A DNA stretch of 64,000 nt from Beijerinckia sp. 28-YEA-48 (GTDB taxonomy: Bacteria; Pseudomonadota; Alphaproteobacteria; Rhizobiales; Beijerinckiaceae), in contig NZ_FNSI01000001.1 of the NCBI RefSeq assembly GCF_900104955.1, positions 5,676,001 through 5,740,000 of the forward strand. The letters run 5' to 3'. Below the pieces are notes generated by a model that saw only the letters and a program-made list of their open reading frames with translations, ran no database searches and was not told where the DNA came from. The translations under genes were made by a program, and so were the position numbers. Of this stretch, positions 17,643 to 27,826 are shown one piece after another; position 1 is the stretch's first letter; the number at the start of each line of letters is the position of its first letter.

Positions 17643-18671
17643 ATGTCCATCGGCAAACATTCCATGCTGGCAGCGATGATCGCGGCGGTTGCACCGGCGG
17701 TTTTTGCCAGCGCTGCGAGCGCCCAAGGCGAAGTGAATGTCTACAGCTATCGCGAAGCGAAACTGATCGCGCCGCTGTTTGAAGGTTTCACCAAGGCCAC
17801 CGGTATTAAGGTCAATGTGATCTCGGCCAGCTCGGGTCTTGAGCAGCGTATCGTCTCGGAAGGCGCTAACAGCCCGGCCGACATGCTGCTGACCGTCGAC
17901 ATCGGTCGCGTGCAGGATGCGCTCAATGCCGGCATCGTGCAGCCTTTCAAGTCGGAGATTCTCGAGAAGGTGGTGCCGGCGGAATATCGCGATCCGGCGG
18001 GCAATTGGTACGCCATGTCGATGCGTGCCCGTGTGGTCTATGCCTCGAAGGAGCGGGTCAAGCAGGATGCGATTACCTATGAGGATCTCGCCGACCCGAA
18101 GTGGAAGGGTAAGATCTGCATTCGCTCTGGCCAGAATATGTATAATACCGCGCTGTTCGCGGCGGTCATGGCGCATCACGGTGCCGAAAAGGCGGAAGCC
18201 TGGTTGAACGGCGTGAAGGCCAATCTGGCGCAGAAGCCGAGCGGCGGCGACCGCGAAGTGGCGCGCGACATCGCGGCGGGCAAATGCGACATCGGCCTCG
18301 GCAACACCTATTACTGGGCGCTGATGCTCAATCGCGAAGCTGATCGCAAGCCCTGGGCCGATGCGACCAAGGTGATCCTGCCGACCTTTGCGGGTGCCGG
18401 CACCCATGTGAACGTTTCGGCGGCGATGATGATCAAGACTGCGCCGAACCGCGCCAATGCGGTGAAGCTGGCCGAATGGCTGGTCAGCGAAGATGCGCAG
18501 CACATCTATGCGGATATCAATTTTGAATATCCGATCCGCGCTGGCGTTAAGCTCAATCCGACCATTGCCGATTATGGCACGCTGAAGCCCGATGCCATGC
18601 CGCTCGTCAAGATCATGGAGTTCCGCAAGCCGGTCTCAGCTCTTGTCGATAAGGTCGGTTTCGACAATTAA
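17643..18671 (+). CDS. Iron(III) ABC transporter, periplasmic substrate-binding protein
   Basis: The 342-residue protein has a signal peptide ending ASAASA at residue 27, then a class of ferric-binding protein fold of the FbpA/FutA/IdiA type. The iron-binding tyrosine pair is visible at Tyr223-Tyr224 in GNTYYWAL, with YSYREAKL near the mature N-terminus. It captures ferric ion in the periplasm and hands it to the permease encoded 6 bp downstream. An Irr-type box lies upstream. The ribosome site GAGGAGAG supports the start. Confidence 0.93.
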   Translation: MSIGKHSMLAAMIAAVAPAVFASAASAQGEVNVYSYREAKLIAPLFEGFTKATGIKVNVISASSGLEQRIVSEGANSPADMLLTVDIGRVQDALNAGIVQPFKSEILEKVVPAEYRDPAGNWYAMSMRARVVYASKERVKQDAITYEDLADPKWKGKICIRSGQNMYNTALFAAVMAHHGAEKAEAWLNGVKANLAQKPSGGDREVARDIAAGKCDIGLGNTYYWALMLNREADRKPWADATKVILPTFAGAGTHVNVSAAMMIKTAPNRANAVKLAEWLVSEDAQHIYADINFEYPIRAGVKLNPTIADYGTLKPDAMPLVKIMEFRKPVSALVDKVGFDN

Positions 18672-18676
18672 GGCGC

Positions 18677-20416
18677 ATGTTGGAACGCACGCCAGTCTCT
18701 GAGACTTTGGCGGGCGCGGGTGTTGTCGGTGAAACCGGCGCATCCGCGCCGTTGCCGTTGCGCGCCGGCTTCAAGGAGCGGGTGAAGGCGTTGCATCCGC
18801 TGGCGGTGGTGATCGCCATTGTCGTGGCGCTCTTCGCCCTCGCGCCGATCGCGGGACTGCTACATCGCGCGCTCTCCGGCCAGGCCGAGGTCTGGTCGCA
18901 TCTGATCGCCTATGTGCTGCCGCATGCCTTATGGGAAACCACGCTGCTCCTCCTCGGGCTCGCCATCGTTTGCGGTACCGTTGGGGTTGGCACGGCGTGG
19001 CTGATCGCTTCCTATCGTTTTCCCGGGAGCCGCGTTCTGGCCTGGATGCTGGCGCTGCCCTTAGCCTTTCCCACCTATATCGTCGCCTATGTGTATGTTG
19101 AAGTGCTGGGGCCGTTCGGGCCGGCGCAGATGGCGCTGCGCGGGGTGACAGGCTGGCGCTCGGCCGCCGACTATTGGTTTCCCGAAGTGCGCTCGCTGGG
19201 CGGGGCGATCTTCGTGCTTGGCTTCGTTCTGTTTCCCTATGTCTATCTGACGGCGCTCGTCATGTTCCGGGCGCAGAATTTCGCTTTGGCCGAGAGTGCG
19301 CGCGTGTTTGGCGCCAGCACCTGGCGGGTGTTGCGCGATATCGTTTTGCCGATGGCCCGTCCCGCGGTCGCGGCGGGTCTCGCGCTGGTGCTGCTTGAAG
19401 CGCTCAACGATATCGGCGCGGCCGAATATCTTGGCGTGCAGACGCTGACTTTGTCGGTCTTTACCACCTGGCTCAATCGTGGCGACCTCGCCGGCGCTGC
19501 GCAGATCGCCTGCGTGCTTCTGTCGGTGATCGCCATTTTCATTTGGCTGGAACGCTATGGCCGCCGCTTGAGCAGCTTTGTCGGCCATAACGCCAGCACG
19601 CACGGAACGCGCCGGCCGGTCCTGCGGGGATGGCGGGCCTTCGGGGCTGTCCTCGCCTGCGCTCTGCCGGTGGTTTTGGGCTTTCTGGTGCCGTTCGGCT
19701 ATCTGGCGCAGGAGGCCTTCGTGCGCGCCAGCCGTGACGGCATCGATCCGACACTGCCGGCGCATCTGCTGTCGACTTTCACCTATGCCACGGCCGCCGT
19801 GGCGCTGACCCTGGCGCTCGGTTTCGGCACGGCCCTGTCGGCGCGGCTCATCGGGCGCCGCTGGGCGCGGCTGTGCGCCTCGATCGCCGGGCTCGGCTAC
19901 GCGGTGCCGGGCACGGTGCTGGCGCTCGGGCTGCTGACGCCCTTTGCCCTGATCGACGGGGCCATCAACGCCGTCGCCCACAGCCTGTCGGGATCAACGG
20001 TCGGGCTGGTGGTCGCCGGCTCCGGTGGCGCCATGGTCATTGCCTTCTCGCTGCGCTTCCTGGCGGTGGCGACCGGCGTCGCTGATGCGGGGCTGGCTCG
20101 TATTCCAGGCGATTTCGACGGCGCGGCGCGGGTGGCAGGCGCCGGCCCGCTGACGTTGATGCGCACCATTCACCTGCCGCTGCTGCGGCCGGCGCTGGCG
20201 GCCGCAGCCCTCTTGGTCTTCGTCGACAGCCTGAAGGAATTGTCGATGGCCCTGCTGCTGCGGCCGATGAATGTCGAGACCCTGTCCACCTATGTCTATC
20301 AGTTCGCTGTACGCGGGGTGTTCGAGGATGCGGCCCTGGCCGCCCTGCTGATCGTGGCGCTCGGCATCCTGCCCGCCGTCCGCACGGTGATGGTGACGCC
20401 GGCCTCGCGCGCCTAA
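18677..20416 (+). CDS. Iron(III) ABC transporter, fused permease
   Basis: The 579 residues form two homologous permease modules, each with about six membrane segments and the EAA loop (ALAESARVFGASTWRVLRDIVLP in the first, DFDGAARVAGAGPLTLMRTIHLP in the second). This double-length form is typical of FbpB/FutB ferric permeases. The gene starts 6 bp after the binding-protein stop, so the two are co-transcribed. No ATPase gene follows; the next gene is an IalB-like protein. The ATPase must be encoded elsewhere. Confidence 0.92.
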   Translation: MLERTPVSETLAGAGVVGETGASAPLPLRAGFKERVKALHPLAVVIAIVVALFALAPIAGLLHRALSGQAEVWSHLIAYVLPHALWETTLLLLGLAIVCGTVGVGTAWLIASYRFPGSRVLAWMLALPLAFPTYIVAYVYVEVLGPFGPAQMALRGVTGWRSAADYWFPEVRSLGGAIFVLGFVLFPYVYLTALVMFRAQNFALAESARVFGASTWRVLRDIVLPMARPAVAAGLALVLLEALNDIGAAEYLGVQTLTLSVFTTWLNRGDLAGAAQIACVLLSVIAIFIWLERYGRRLSSFVGHNASTHGTRRPVLRGWRAFGAVLACALPVVLGFLVPFGYLAQEAFVRASRDGIDPTLPAHLLSTFTYATAAVALTLALGFGTALSARLIGRRWARLCASIAGLGYAVPGTVLALGLLTPFALIDGAINAVAHSLSGSTVGLVVAGSGGAMVIAFSLRFLAVATGVADAGLARIPGDFDGAARVAGAGPLTLMRTIHLPLLRPALAAAALLVFVDSLKELSMALLLRPMNVETLSTYVYQFAVRGVFEDAALAALLIVALGILPAVRTVMVTPASRA

Positions 20417-20598
20417 AACGTCGCAGTGCCCGGCTAAAGCCGTCGTTGTCCGATTTTCGCCCGGATCAGCCCGCAAAAAGCCTGCCGTAAAAAGCGTCAT
20501 AAAAATCGCCGTCCCAGGTTTTGGGCTGGGATGGCTTGCTTTATGGTCGCGCCCACAGACTTCAATGTTCTTTCCGGCGATTCGCCGGCAAAACAAAG

Positions 20599-21252
20599 AT
20601 GGAATCGCAGATGCGGATTTTGATGAGCGCCCTTCTCGCCACATGTTTCCTCGCTACCGGCGGGCAAATGTCGTTTGCGCAGTCGAACGCTCGCAACAAG
20701 CCGGCGGCCGAAAAGCCCAGCGCTAAGAAACCCGAGACGAAGAAGCCCGAGACCAAACAGGAAGCCCGCAACGCCAGGGGCAAGCCGGCGGCGGAGACCG
20801 CCGCCAAGCCGGGCAAGCCGGCCCTGGTCGCCTCGTTTGGGGATTGGGGCGCTTATGTCGCCTCGGCCGGCAAGGCGAAGACCTGTTACGCGCTGGCCGA
20901 ACCGAAGGAGCGCCAGCCGTCGGGGCTCAAGCGCGACAAGGCCTATATCTTTGTCTCGACCCGCACGGGCGAGGGCGTCAGCAACGAATTGTCGGTCATC
21001 ATGGGCTTCGACGTGAAGGGCGACAGCACGCCGCGCGCCGAAATCGGCCCAACCGGCTTCGACATGGTGGCGCAGAAGGATAAGCTCTGGGTGCGCAACG
21101 CGGCCGAGGAAGGCCATATGCTCGATGCGATGCGCAAGGGCCAACGGCTTTCGATCAAGGCCCAATCCTTGCGCGGCAGCACCACGACGGACAATTATTC
21201 GTTGTCGGGTCTGGGCCAGGCGCTCGATCGCGTCCGCAAGGAATGCCAATAG
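20599..21252 (+). CDS. IalB-like (invasion-associated locus B) secreted protein
   Basis: The 217-residue product has a signal peptide (hydrophobic ILMSALLATCFLATGG, cleavage near MSFAQ), then a Lys/Pro/Ala-rich linker of about 45 residues with repeated KKPETK-type units, then a beta-rich domain starting ASFGDWGAYVA. That opening and the cysteine-containing strand KTCYALAEPKERQP resemble the IalB domain common in alphaproteobacterial periplasms. The role outside Bartonella is unknown. The start could also be the ATG at 20611; neither has a good ribosome site. Confidence 0.7.
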   Translation: MESQMRILMSALLATCFLATGGQMSFAQSNARNKPAAEKPSAKKPETKKPETKQEARNARGKPAAETAAKPGKPALVASFGDWGAYVASAGKAKTCYALAEPKERQPSGLKRDKAYIFVSTRTGEGVSNELSVIMGFDVKGDSTPRAEIGPTGFDMVAQKDKLWVRNAAEEGHMLDAMRKGQRLSIKAQSLRGSTTTDNYSLSGLGQALDRVRKECQ

Positions 21253-21460
21253 GCATCTGCCTGAAAATCCGTCGTTAATCGCCTTTGCCGGCTGAGCCGT
21301 CGCCCCGTTGCGGGCGGCGAATCATATGCTGCTTCTGGGCCGAATGTCGCGCGACCAAAGTGGCACGCACGAGCGCTTGTCGGTGAGGGGTGACTGCGCC
21401 TAAATGCGGCCCATCAGGGCGGCTTTGGCCGTCACATGTCGTTTCGTTCGGGAGGCCTGC

Positions 21461-23392
<1,932 letters not shown>

Positions 23393-23415
23393 GTTCGCTT
23401 AACCTCGAATACAAA

Positions 23416-23442
23416 AAAGGCCGCGCCAAAAGCGCGGCCTTT
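23416..23442. terminator. Bidirectional terminator between acs and hsp20
   Basis: AAAGGCCGCGC (23416-23426) pairs perfectly with GCGCGGCCTTT (23432-23442) across a 5-base loop. A-rich and T-rich flanks make it usable from both strands, fitting the convergent genes on either side. Confidence 0.9.
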
Positions 23443-23457
23443 CGTATGAGATGTTGA

Positions 23458-23937
23458 TTACGCGGCGAGCTTCGGCCCGGCTTTCGCAACTTGCGCGGTG
23501 CCGATGGCAATGCGGCGCGGCTTGGCCGATTCCGGAATCTCGCGGACGAGATCGACGTGGAGCAGGCCGTTCGCAAGGGACGCGGCTTGGACATGAACGT
23601 GATCGGCGAGCTGGAAGCGTCGCTCGAAGCTGCGGGCGGCGATGCCGCGATACAGGACTTCGTTACGGTCGGCTTCGTTCTCGTTAGAGGCTTCGCGCGA
23701 TACTTCACGCCCACCACGGATCGTCAGCGTGTTTTCCTTGGTCTCGATCGACAGATCGGCTTCGCTGAAGCCAGCGACGGCGACCGTGATCCGGAAGGCG
23801 TTTTCGCCGGTCCGTTCGATATTATAGGGGGGATAGGTCGCCACATTCTCCGCGCCGTTCACCTGATCGAGCAGGGAGAACAAACGGTCGAAACCGACGG
23901 TGGAGCGGTAGAGCGGCGAAAAATCAAAGTGACGCAT
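23458..23937 (-). CDS. Small heat-shock protein, Hsp20 family
   Basis: ATP-independent chaperone that holds unfolding proteins in the cytoplasm. The 159 residues have the class A alphaproteobacterial N-terminus MRHFDFSPLYRSTVGFDRLF, the alpha-crystallin domain (about 35-130) with ENAFRITVAVAGF, and NGLLHVDLVREIPE before the C-terminal RRIAI, an I-x-I type oligomer motif. The start at 23937 lies 8 bases after GAGG; an ATG two codons earlier (23943) is too close. A sigma-32-like promoter and a candidate RNA thermometer lie upstream. Confidence 0.95.
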   Translation of the reverse strand: MRHFDFSPLYRSTVGFDRLFSLLDQVNGAENVATYPPYNIERTGENAFRITVAVAGFSEADLSIETKENTLTIRGGREVSREASNENEADRNEVLYRGIAARSFERRFQLADHVHVQAASLANGLLHVDLVREIPESAKPRRIAIGTAQVAKAGPKLAA

Positions 23938-24062
23938 GTGCATATCCTCGCTTGAGCGACATGAATAACGACAACAGATGCCCAGCCTCCTCGGCCAGCC
24001 TTTGGGCTAAACCCTTGGCAGAGCGGAGCACTGGTCGTTGCGTGTCCCGAATGGGCCCACGC
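23938..24062 (-). promoter_or_regulatory. Candidate ROSE-type RNA thermometer in the hsp20 leader
   Basis: The leader predicted from the sigma-32-like promoter is about 125 nt and G/C-rich with several possible hairpins. The last one places UCGCU (23959-23955) opposite the ribosome site AGGA (23948-23945): UCGC pairs with GCGA over a UCAA loop, with an irregular G/GG position beside it. ROSE elements upstream of rhizobial small heat-shock genes carry UYGCU facing the ribosome site in the same way, and melt at high temperature. This is inferred from the motif and position. Confidence 0.42.
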
Positions 24063-24069
24063 AGACAAG

Positions 24070-24098
24070 AGGTGGGGTTACAAACTAGGCTTTGCAAG
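24070..24098 (-). promoter_or_regulatory. Sigma-32 (RpoH)-type heat-shock promoter for hsp20
   Basis: On the minus strand CTTGCAA (24098-24092), 14 bp, then CCCCACCT (24077-24070) closely matches the RpoH consensus CTTGAAA-N(11-16)-CCCCATNT, with one mismatch in each box. Transcription would start near 24063, about 125 nt before the hsp20 ATG. Confidence 0.6.
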
Positions 24099-24205
24099 GC
24101 CGAAACGGGAAAATCCCCGTGGCCGAAGGGCGGCAAAGGCTTTGGCTATGCAGTTGCGAGGAGCGGTATTACGATGCCGCTCAGGTTTCAGCCGCGAGAA
24201 GAGCC

Positions 24206-24685
24206 ATGACCAGTATCTACGATTTTTCCGCACGCACGCTCGCGGGCGCCGATGTTTCGATCGCGGACTATCGGGACAAAGTCCTGTTGATTGTGAACAC
24301 CGCGAGCAAGTGTGGGTTCACCCCGCAATATGAAGGGCTGGAAACGCTTTATCGCGATCTGCGCGAGCGTGGGCTTGTCGTGCTTGGCTTCCCTTGCAAC
24401 CAGTTTGGCGCGCAGGAGCCGGGCGACGCCGACGAGATCGCCAGCTTTTGCAAGCTTACCTACGATGTCGATTTCCCGATGTTCGCCAAGATCGATGTGA
24501 ACGGCCCGACGGCCAGTCCGCTTTTCGAATGGCTGAAGAACGAGGCTCCGGGGCTGCTCGGCAGCAAGGCGATCAAATGGAATTTCACCAAGTTCCTGGT
24601 CAACCGCGAAGGTCAGGTCGTCGGCCGTTTCGCGCCGACCACCAAGCCCGACGGCATGCGCGCGGATATTGAAGCGCTGCTTTGA
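24206..24685 (+). CDS. Glutathione peroxidase family (thioredoxin-type peroxidase)
   Basis: Reduces hydrogen peroxide and lipid or organic hydroperoxides. The 159 residues carry the peroxidatic Cys36 in NTASKCGFTPQY, GFPCNQFGAQEPG with the catalytic Gln70, and the Trp motif KWNFTKFLVNREG. It is a cysteine enzyme with no selenocysteine codon. Most bacterial members use thioredoxin rather than glutathione. The ATG at 24206 follows GAAGAG; a longer reading frame upstream adds unrelated residues. It is divergent from hsp20, so both may respond to stress. Confidence 0.94.
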   Translation: MTSIYDFSARTLAGADVSIADYRDKVLLIVNTASKCGFTPQYEGLETLYRDLRERGLVVLGFPCNQFGAQEPGDADEIASFCKLTYDVDFPMFAKIDVNGPTASPLFEWLKNEAPGLLGSKAIKWNFTKFLVNREGQVVGRFAPTTKPDGMRADIEALL

Positions 24686-24763
24686 ACATTGACGCTTCTC
24701 ATTGACGCTTCTCTTGGCGTGCGGTAGCGGCGGAATGGGCGAGGATCGAACAGGAGTTCAGCG

Positions 24764-25660
24764 ATGGCCGATGATGTAGCGCAGGCGAAAGGCCCGCTGG
24801 TCTGGCTCGATATGGATCAGAAGGCGCTGGATGATGCCTATGATCAAACGGTCTGGGCGGCGAACCAGAGCCTCGTGCAGCGTCGGCGCGAGGCGGCCGC
24901 CAACGCCGCTTATGCCCGCCTGGCGCCGCGCCGCATGTCTTATGGCGAAACGCAGATCGAAGGGTTCGACTTCTATTCCTGCGGCCGCAAGGGCGCGCCG
25001 ATCCTCTGTTTCATCCACGGCGGCGCCTGGCGATCGGGTACGTCGCGTGACTTTGCGCAGCTCGCCGAGCCTTATCTCGCCATCGGCGCCCATGTCGCCA
25101 TTCTCGATTTCGTCAGCATCGATGCTGTGCATGGTGAATTGCCGGTGATGGTGGATCAGGTGCGCCGCGCTGTCGCCCATATCTATCGCCATGCGGCGGA
25201 CTTTGGCGGTGATCAGGCGAAGATTTTCGTCGCCGGCCATTCGTCTGGCGGTCATCTCACTGGCTGTGTCGTTACCACTGATTGGGAGGCATACGGCTTG
25301 CCGAGGCGGATCCTGGCCGGGGCGGTGCTGATGTCGGGCATGTACGATCTGGAGCCCGTGCGCCGTTCCAAGCGCTCGCTTTATGTCCGGTTCACCGACG
25401 AGAACGTGCAGGCGTTGAGCGCCATCCGCCATCTCGACAAGATCAATTGCCCGCTGATCCTGGCCTATGGCAGCGAGGAATCGCCGGAATTCCAGCGCCA
25501 GACCTGTGCCTTCCACGACGCGGTGCAAGCCGCCGGCAAGCCGGTCGAGCTGCTGGTGCTCGAGGGCACCAATCACTTCGAAATGGTCGAATCCCTGGCC
25601 AATCCTTACGGCTTCATCGGCCGGGCGGCGCTAGCCCAGGTAAGAACGGCGGCGCATTGA
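24764..25660 (+). CDS. Alpha/beta hydrolase, arylformamidase-like
   Basis: The 298 residues carry the oxyanion-hole motif HGGAW at 85-89, the nucleophile elbow GHSSGG at 158-163 (Ser160), and a C-terminal His in GTNHFEM, as in kynurenine formamidases and other esterases of the hormone-sensitive-lipase-like group. There is no signal peptide, so it acts in the cytoplasm. No other tryptophan-degradation gene is near, so the substrate is unknown. It is followed by a second, unrelated alpha/beta hydrolase about 120 bp downstream. Confidence 0.85.
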   Translation: MADDVAQAKGPLVWLDMDQKALDDAYDQTVWAANQSLVQRRREAAANAAYARLAPRRMSYGETQIEGFDFYSCGRKGAPILCFIHGGAWRSGTSRDFAQLAEPYLAIGAHVAILDFVSIDAVHGELPVMVDQVRRAVAHIYRHAADFGGDQAKIFVAGHSSGGHLTGCVVTTDWEAYGLPRRILAGAVLMSGMYDLEPVRRSKRSLYVRFTDENVQALSAIRHLDKINCPLILAYGSEESPEFQRQTCAFHDAVQAAGKPVELLVLEGTNHFEMVESLANPYGFIGRAALAQVRTAAH

Positions 25661-25711
25661 CTAGCTTATTGGAACCGTCACATTTTGTGTGACTTGGTGT
25701 ATGACTGGGCT

Positions 25712-25759
25712 GTGCACGGCTTGATTATGAACGGTTTTGCAGTGCACGGCTTGAATATG
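25712..25759 (+). repeat. Pair of 18-bp direct repeats, 30-bp period
   Basis: GTGCACGGCTTGATTATG (25712-25729) recurs as GTGCACGGCTTGAATATG (25742-25759), 17 of 18 identical. A similar core, TTTTGCAGTGCAC followed by ACGGC, appears near 29183-29200. They lie just before the second hydrolase gene and could be operator-like or a remnant of a longer repeat. Confidence 0.55.
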
Positions 25760-25782
25760 GTCCCGCGCCGATTGGTTCGTTG

Positions 25783-26796
25783 ATGGAATTCATTCAAACG
25801 CCTGATAATCCGTGTCCGCCCGGTGGGGTGGTCGCCGCCGTGCCGGCGGTCGATGGCAAAGTTTTGCGCGTGGCGCGCTGGCACCCGGCCGGCAAGCCCG
25901 TCGGCACCGTGCTGGTGTGTACTGGCCGGGCCGAGTTTATCGAGAAATATTTCGAGGTTGTCGGCGAACTGCTGGCGCGCCAGCTGGTCGTGGTCGTGTT
26001 CGATTGGCGCGGCCAGGGCCTGTCGGGGCGCGATCTCGACAATTCACGCAAGGGTCATATCGATGACTTCTCGCTTTACGGCCGCGATCTCGATGCCCTG
26101 CAGGAGCAGGTGCTGGTGCCTTTCTGTCCGGAACCGTGGTTTGCCTTGGGCCATTCCATGGGCGGCGCCATTTTGATCGAACAAGCGCGGGCTGGCCGCT
26201 CGCCGTTCGAGCGCATGGTCGTCACCGCGCCGATGATCGATCTGCACGGCCTGCGGATGCCGCGCTTCACCCGGGCGTTGGCGAGCGTGCTCGATTTCGC
26301 TGGCTTCGGCGGCACGTTCATTCCCGGCGGCGGCAGCACCACTATTTTAACGCGGCCGTTCGAAGGCAATGCGCTGACCTCTGATCCCAGGCGTTATGCG
26401 CGTAGCGCCAATATCGTTGCTGCCGCCGGCCACATCGCCATCGGTGATCCGACGATCGGCTGGGTCGATGCGGCCTTTGAAATGATGCGCCGTTTCGCTG
26501 ATCCGGAATATCCGCGTCGTACCTTGACCCCGACGCTCGTCATCTGCGCCGGTTCCGACAAGGTGGTGTCCGTGGCGGCGGTGGAGCGCTTCGGCAACCG
26601 GCTGAAGGCCGGGCATGTGGTCACCATTCCTCATTCGCGCCATGAAATTCTCATGGAGACCGATGCGATCCGGCAGCAGTTCTGGGCGGCCTTTGATGCG
26701 TTCATCCCTGGCACGCGCGACGAACTGGTTGCTCTGGTGTCGGCGCAGGGCGCCATCGAGAACGCGCGCGGTCCTGTCACCGCGCCGCAATTTTAG
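25783..26796 (+). CDS. Alpha/beta hydrolase, lysophospholipase (PldB-like) family
   Basis: The 337 residues show the serine-hydrolase-4 pattern: VFDWRGQGLSGR, the nucleophile elbow GHSMGG, and a late catalytic His in PHSRHEILMETD. This matches lysophospholipase L2 or monoglyceride lipase-like enzymes, with a metabolic or lipid-recycling role. There is no signal peptide. Start is the ATG at 25783, with a TTG directly before it also possible. Gene order puts it convergent with hisN, 15 bp apart. Confidence 0.86.
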   Translation: MEFIQTPDNPCPPGGVVAAVPAVDGKVLRVARWHPAGKPVGTVLVCTGRAEFIEKYFEVVGELLARQLVVVVFDWRGQGLSGRDLDNSRKGHIDDFSLYGRDLDALQEQVLVPFCPEPWFALGHSMGGAILIEQARAGRSPFERMVVTAPMIDLHGLRMPRFTRALASVLDFAGFGGTFIPGGGSTTILTRPFEGNALTSDPRRYARSANIVAAAGHIAIGDPTIGWVDAAFEMMRRFADPEYPRRTLTPTLVICAGSDKVVSVAAVERFGNRLKAGHVVTIPHSRHEILMETDAIRQQFWAAFDAFIPGTRDELVALVSAQGAIENARGPVTAPQF

Positions 26797-26811
26797 AGCA
26801 GACGCTGAGCT

Positions 26812-27609
26812 TTAAGCGTTCAGCCGCTTCAGCGCTTCGGCGTGCACGCGCTTGTCGCCGGCGGCGACAACGGCGCCGCCCTTGGTCGCCGGGCTGCCAT
26901 CCCAAGTGGTGATGACACCGCCGGCGCCTTCGATGATCGGGATCAGCGCGACGATGTCATAGGGCTTGAGGCCGCTCTCGATAACGAGATCGATCTGGCC
27001 AGCGGCGAGCATGCAATAGGAATAGCAATCGCCGCCGTATCGCGACAGGCGCACGTCCTTTTCGACGCGGCGGAAGGCTTCGTCCGTGCCGGGCGCCAGC
27101 AGAGCTGGGTGGGTGGTCATCAACGTTGCGGTGGCGAGGCTTTCGCACGGGCGGGTCCGCAGCTTGCGCTCCACGGCCTGGCCATTGATGCCCAGACCGC
27201 GCCACAGCGCGCTCGAACCATCGCCGGAAAAGCGTTCGCGGGTGAAGGGCTGATGCATCAACCCGTAACAGGCATGACCCTTGACGGTGAGGCCGATCAG
27301 CGTGCCCCAGACAGGCATGCCGGAAATGAAGCTCTTGGTGCCGTCGATCGGATCGAGCACCCAGCAATATTCCGCATCGGCGCTTTGGATGCCGAATTCT
27401 TCGCCGATGATGCCATGATCGGGAAAGTTCTGCGTGATCACCCGGCGCATGACCGCTTCGGCGGCGCGGTCGGCTTCGGTCACGGGATCGAAGACGCCGC
27501 CGCTTGATTTGTCGGTGGCGTGAATGGTTGTGCGGAAGAAGGGCAAGATGGTCTCGCCGGACAGACGTGCGAGCTCATCGACGAATGCCGCCAGATCGAC
27601 GGGTTTCAT
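26812..27609 (-). CDS. hisN: Histidinol-phosphatase, inositol-monophosphatase family
   Basis: Removes phosphate from histidinol phosphate in histidine synthesis in the alphaproteobacterial style. The 265 residues carry the metal-binding motifs GEEFG and DPIDGTKSF and the second-site segment RYGGDCYSY. The start at 27609 follows GGAGAAGG; an in-frame ATG at 27690 would add 27 residues with no family match. HisN usually sits near the N-formylglutamate amidohydrolase and cpdR genes in this order of bacteria; here an MFS gene and repeats lie between them. Confidence 0.92.
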   Translation of the reverse strand: MKPVDLAAFVDELARLSGETILPFFRTTIHATDKSSGGVFDPVTEADRAAEAVMRRVITQNFPDHGIIGEEFGIQSADAEYCWVLDPIDGTKSFISGMPVWGTLIGLTVKGHACYGLMHQPFTRERFSGDGSSALWRGLGINGQAVERKLRTRPCESLATATLMTTHPALLAPGTDEAFRRVEKDVRLSRYGGDCYSYCMLAAGQIDLVIESGLKPYDIVALIPIIEGAGGVITTWDGSPATKGGAVVAAGDKRVHAEALKRLNA

Positions 27610-27662
27610 GCCTTCTCCATGGTGCGGCGCTTCATAGCGTTTCATAGTTTGGCGGGACCGCC

Positions 27663-27732
27663 AAACGCCATGAAGGCGCGTCAAAAACAAAGACCCAGAG
27701 CAAATCGCGTTTCGATCAAAACGAGATTTGCT
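27663..27732 (+). repeat. Dispersed palindromic repeat, copy 2
   Basis: The tail AAACGCCATGAAGGCGCGTC (27663-27682) is followed by AAAAACAAAGACCC and the inverted repeat AGCAAATCGCGTTTC (27699-27713) with AAAACGAGATTTGCT (27718-27732). It matches copy 1 at 11497-11568 in opposite orientation; here the second arm has two mismatches to a perfect palindrome. Confidence 0.8.
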
Positions 27733-27826
27733 TTGGGAGGGGAGGTTTTTGCACGTCGCCTGAGGGAAGGAAATACCCCTGCGATAGGCAAAACGGTATG
27801 GTGGACGCGGGTGGGGTATAAATCAC

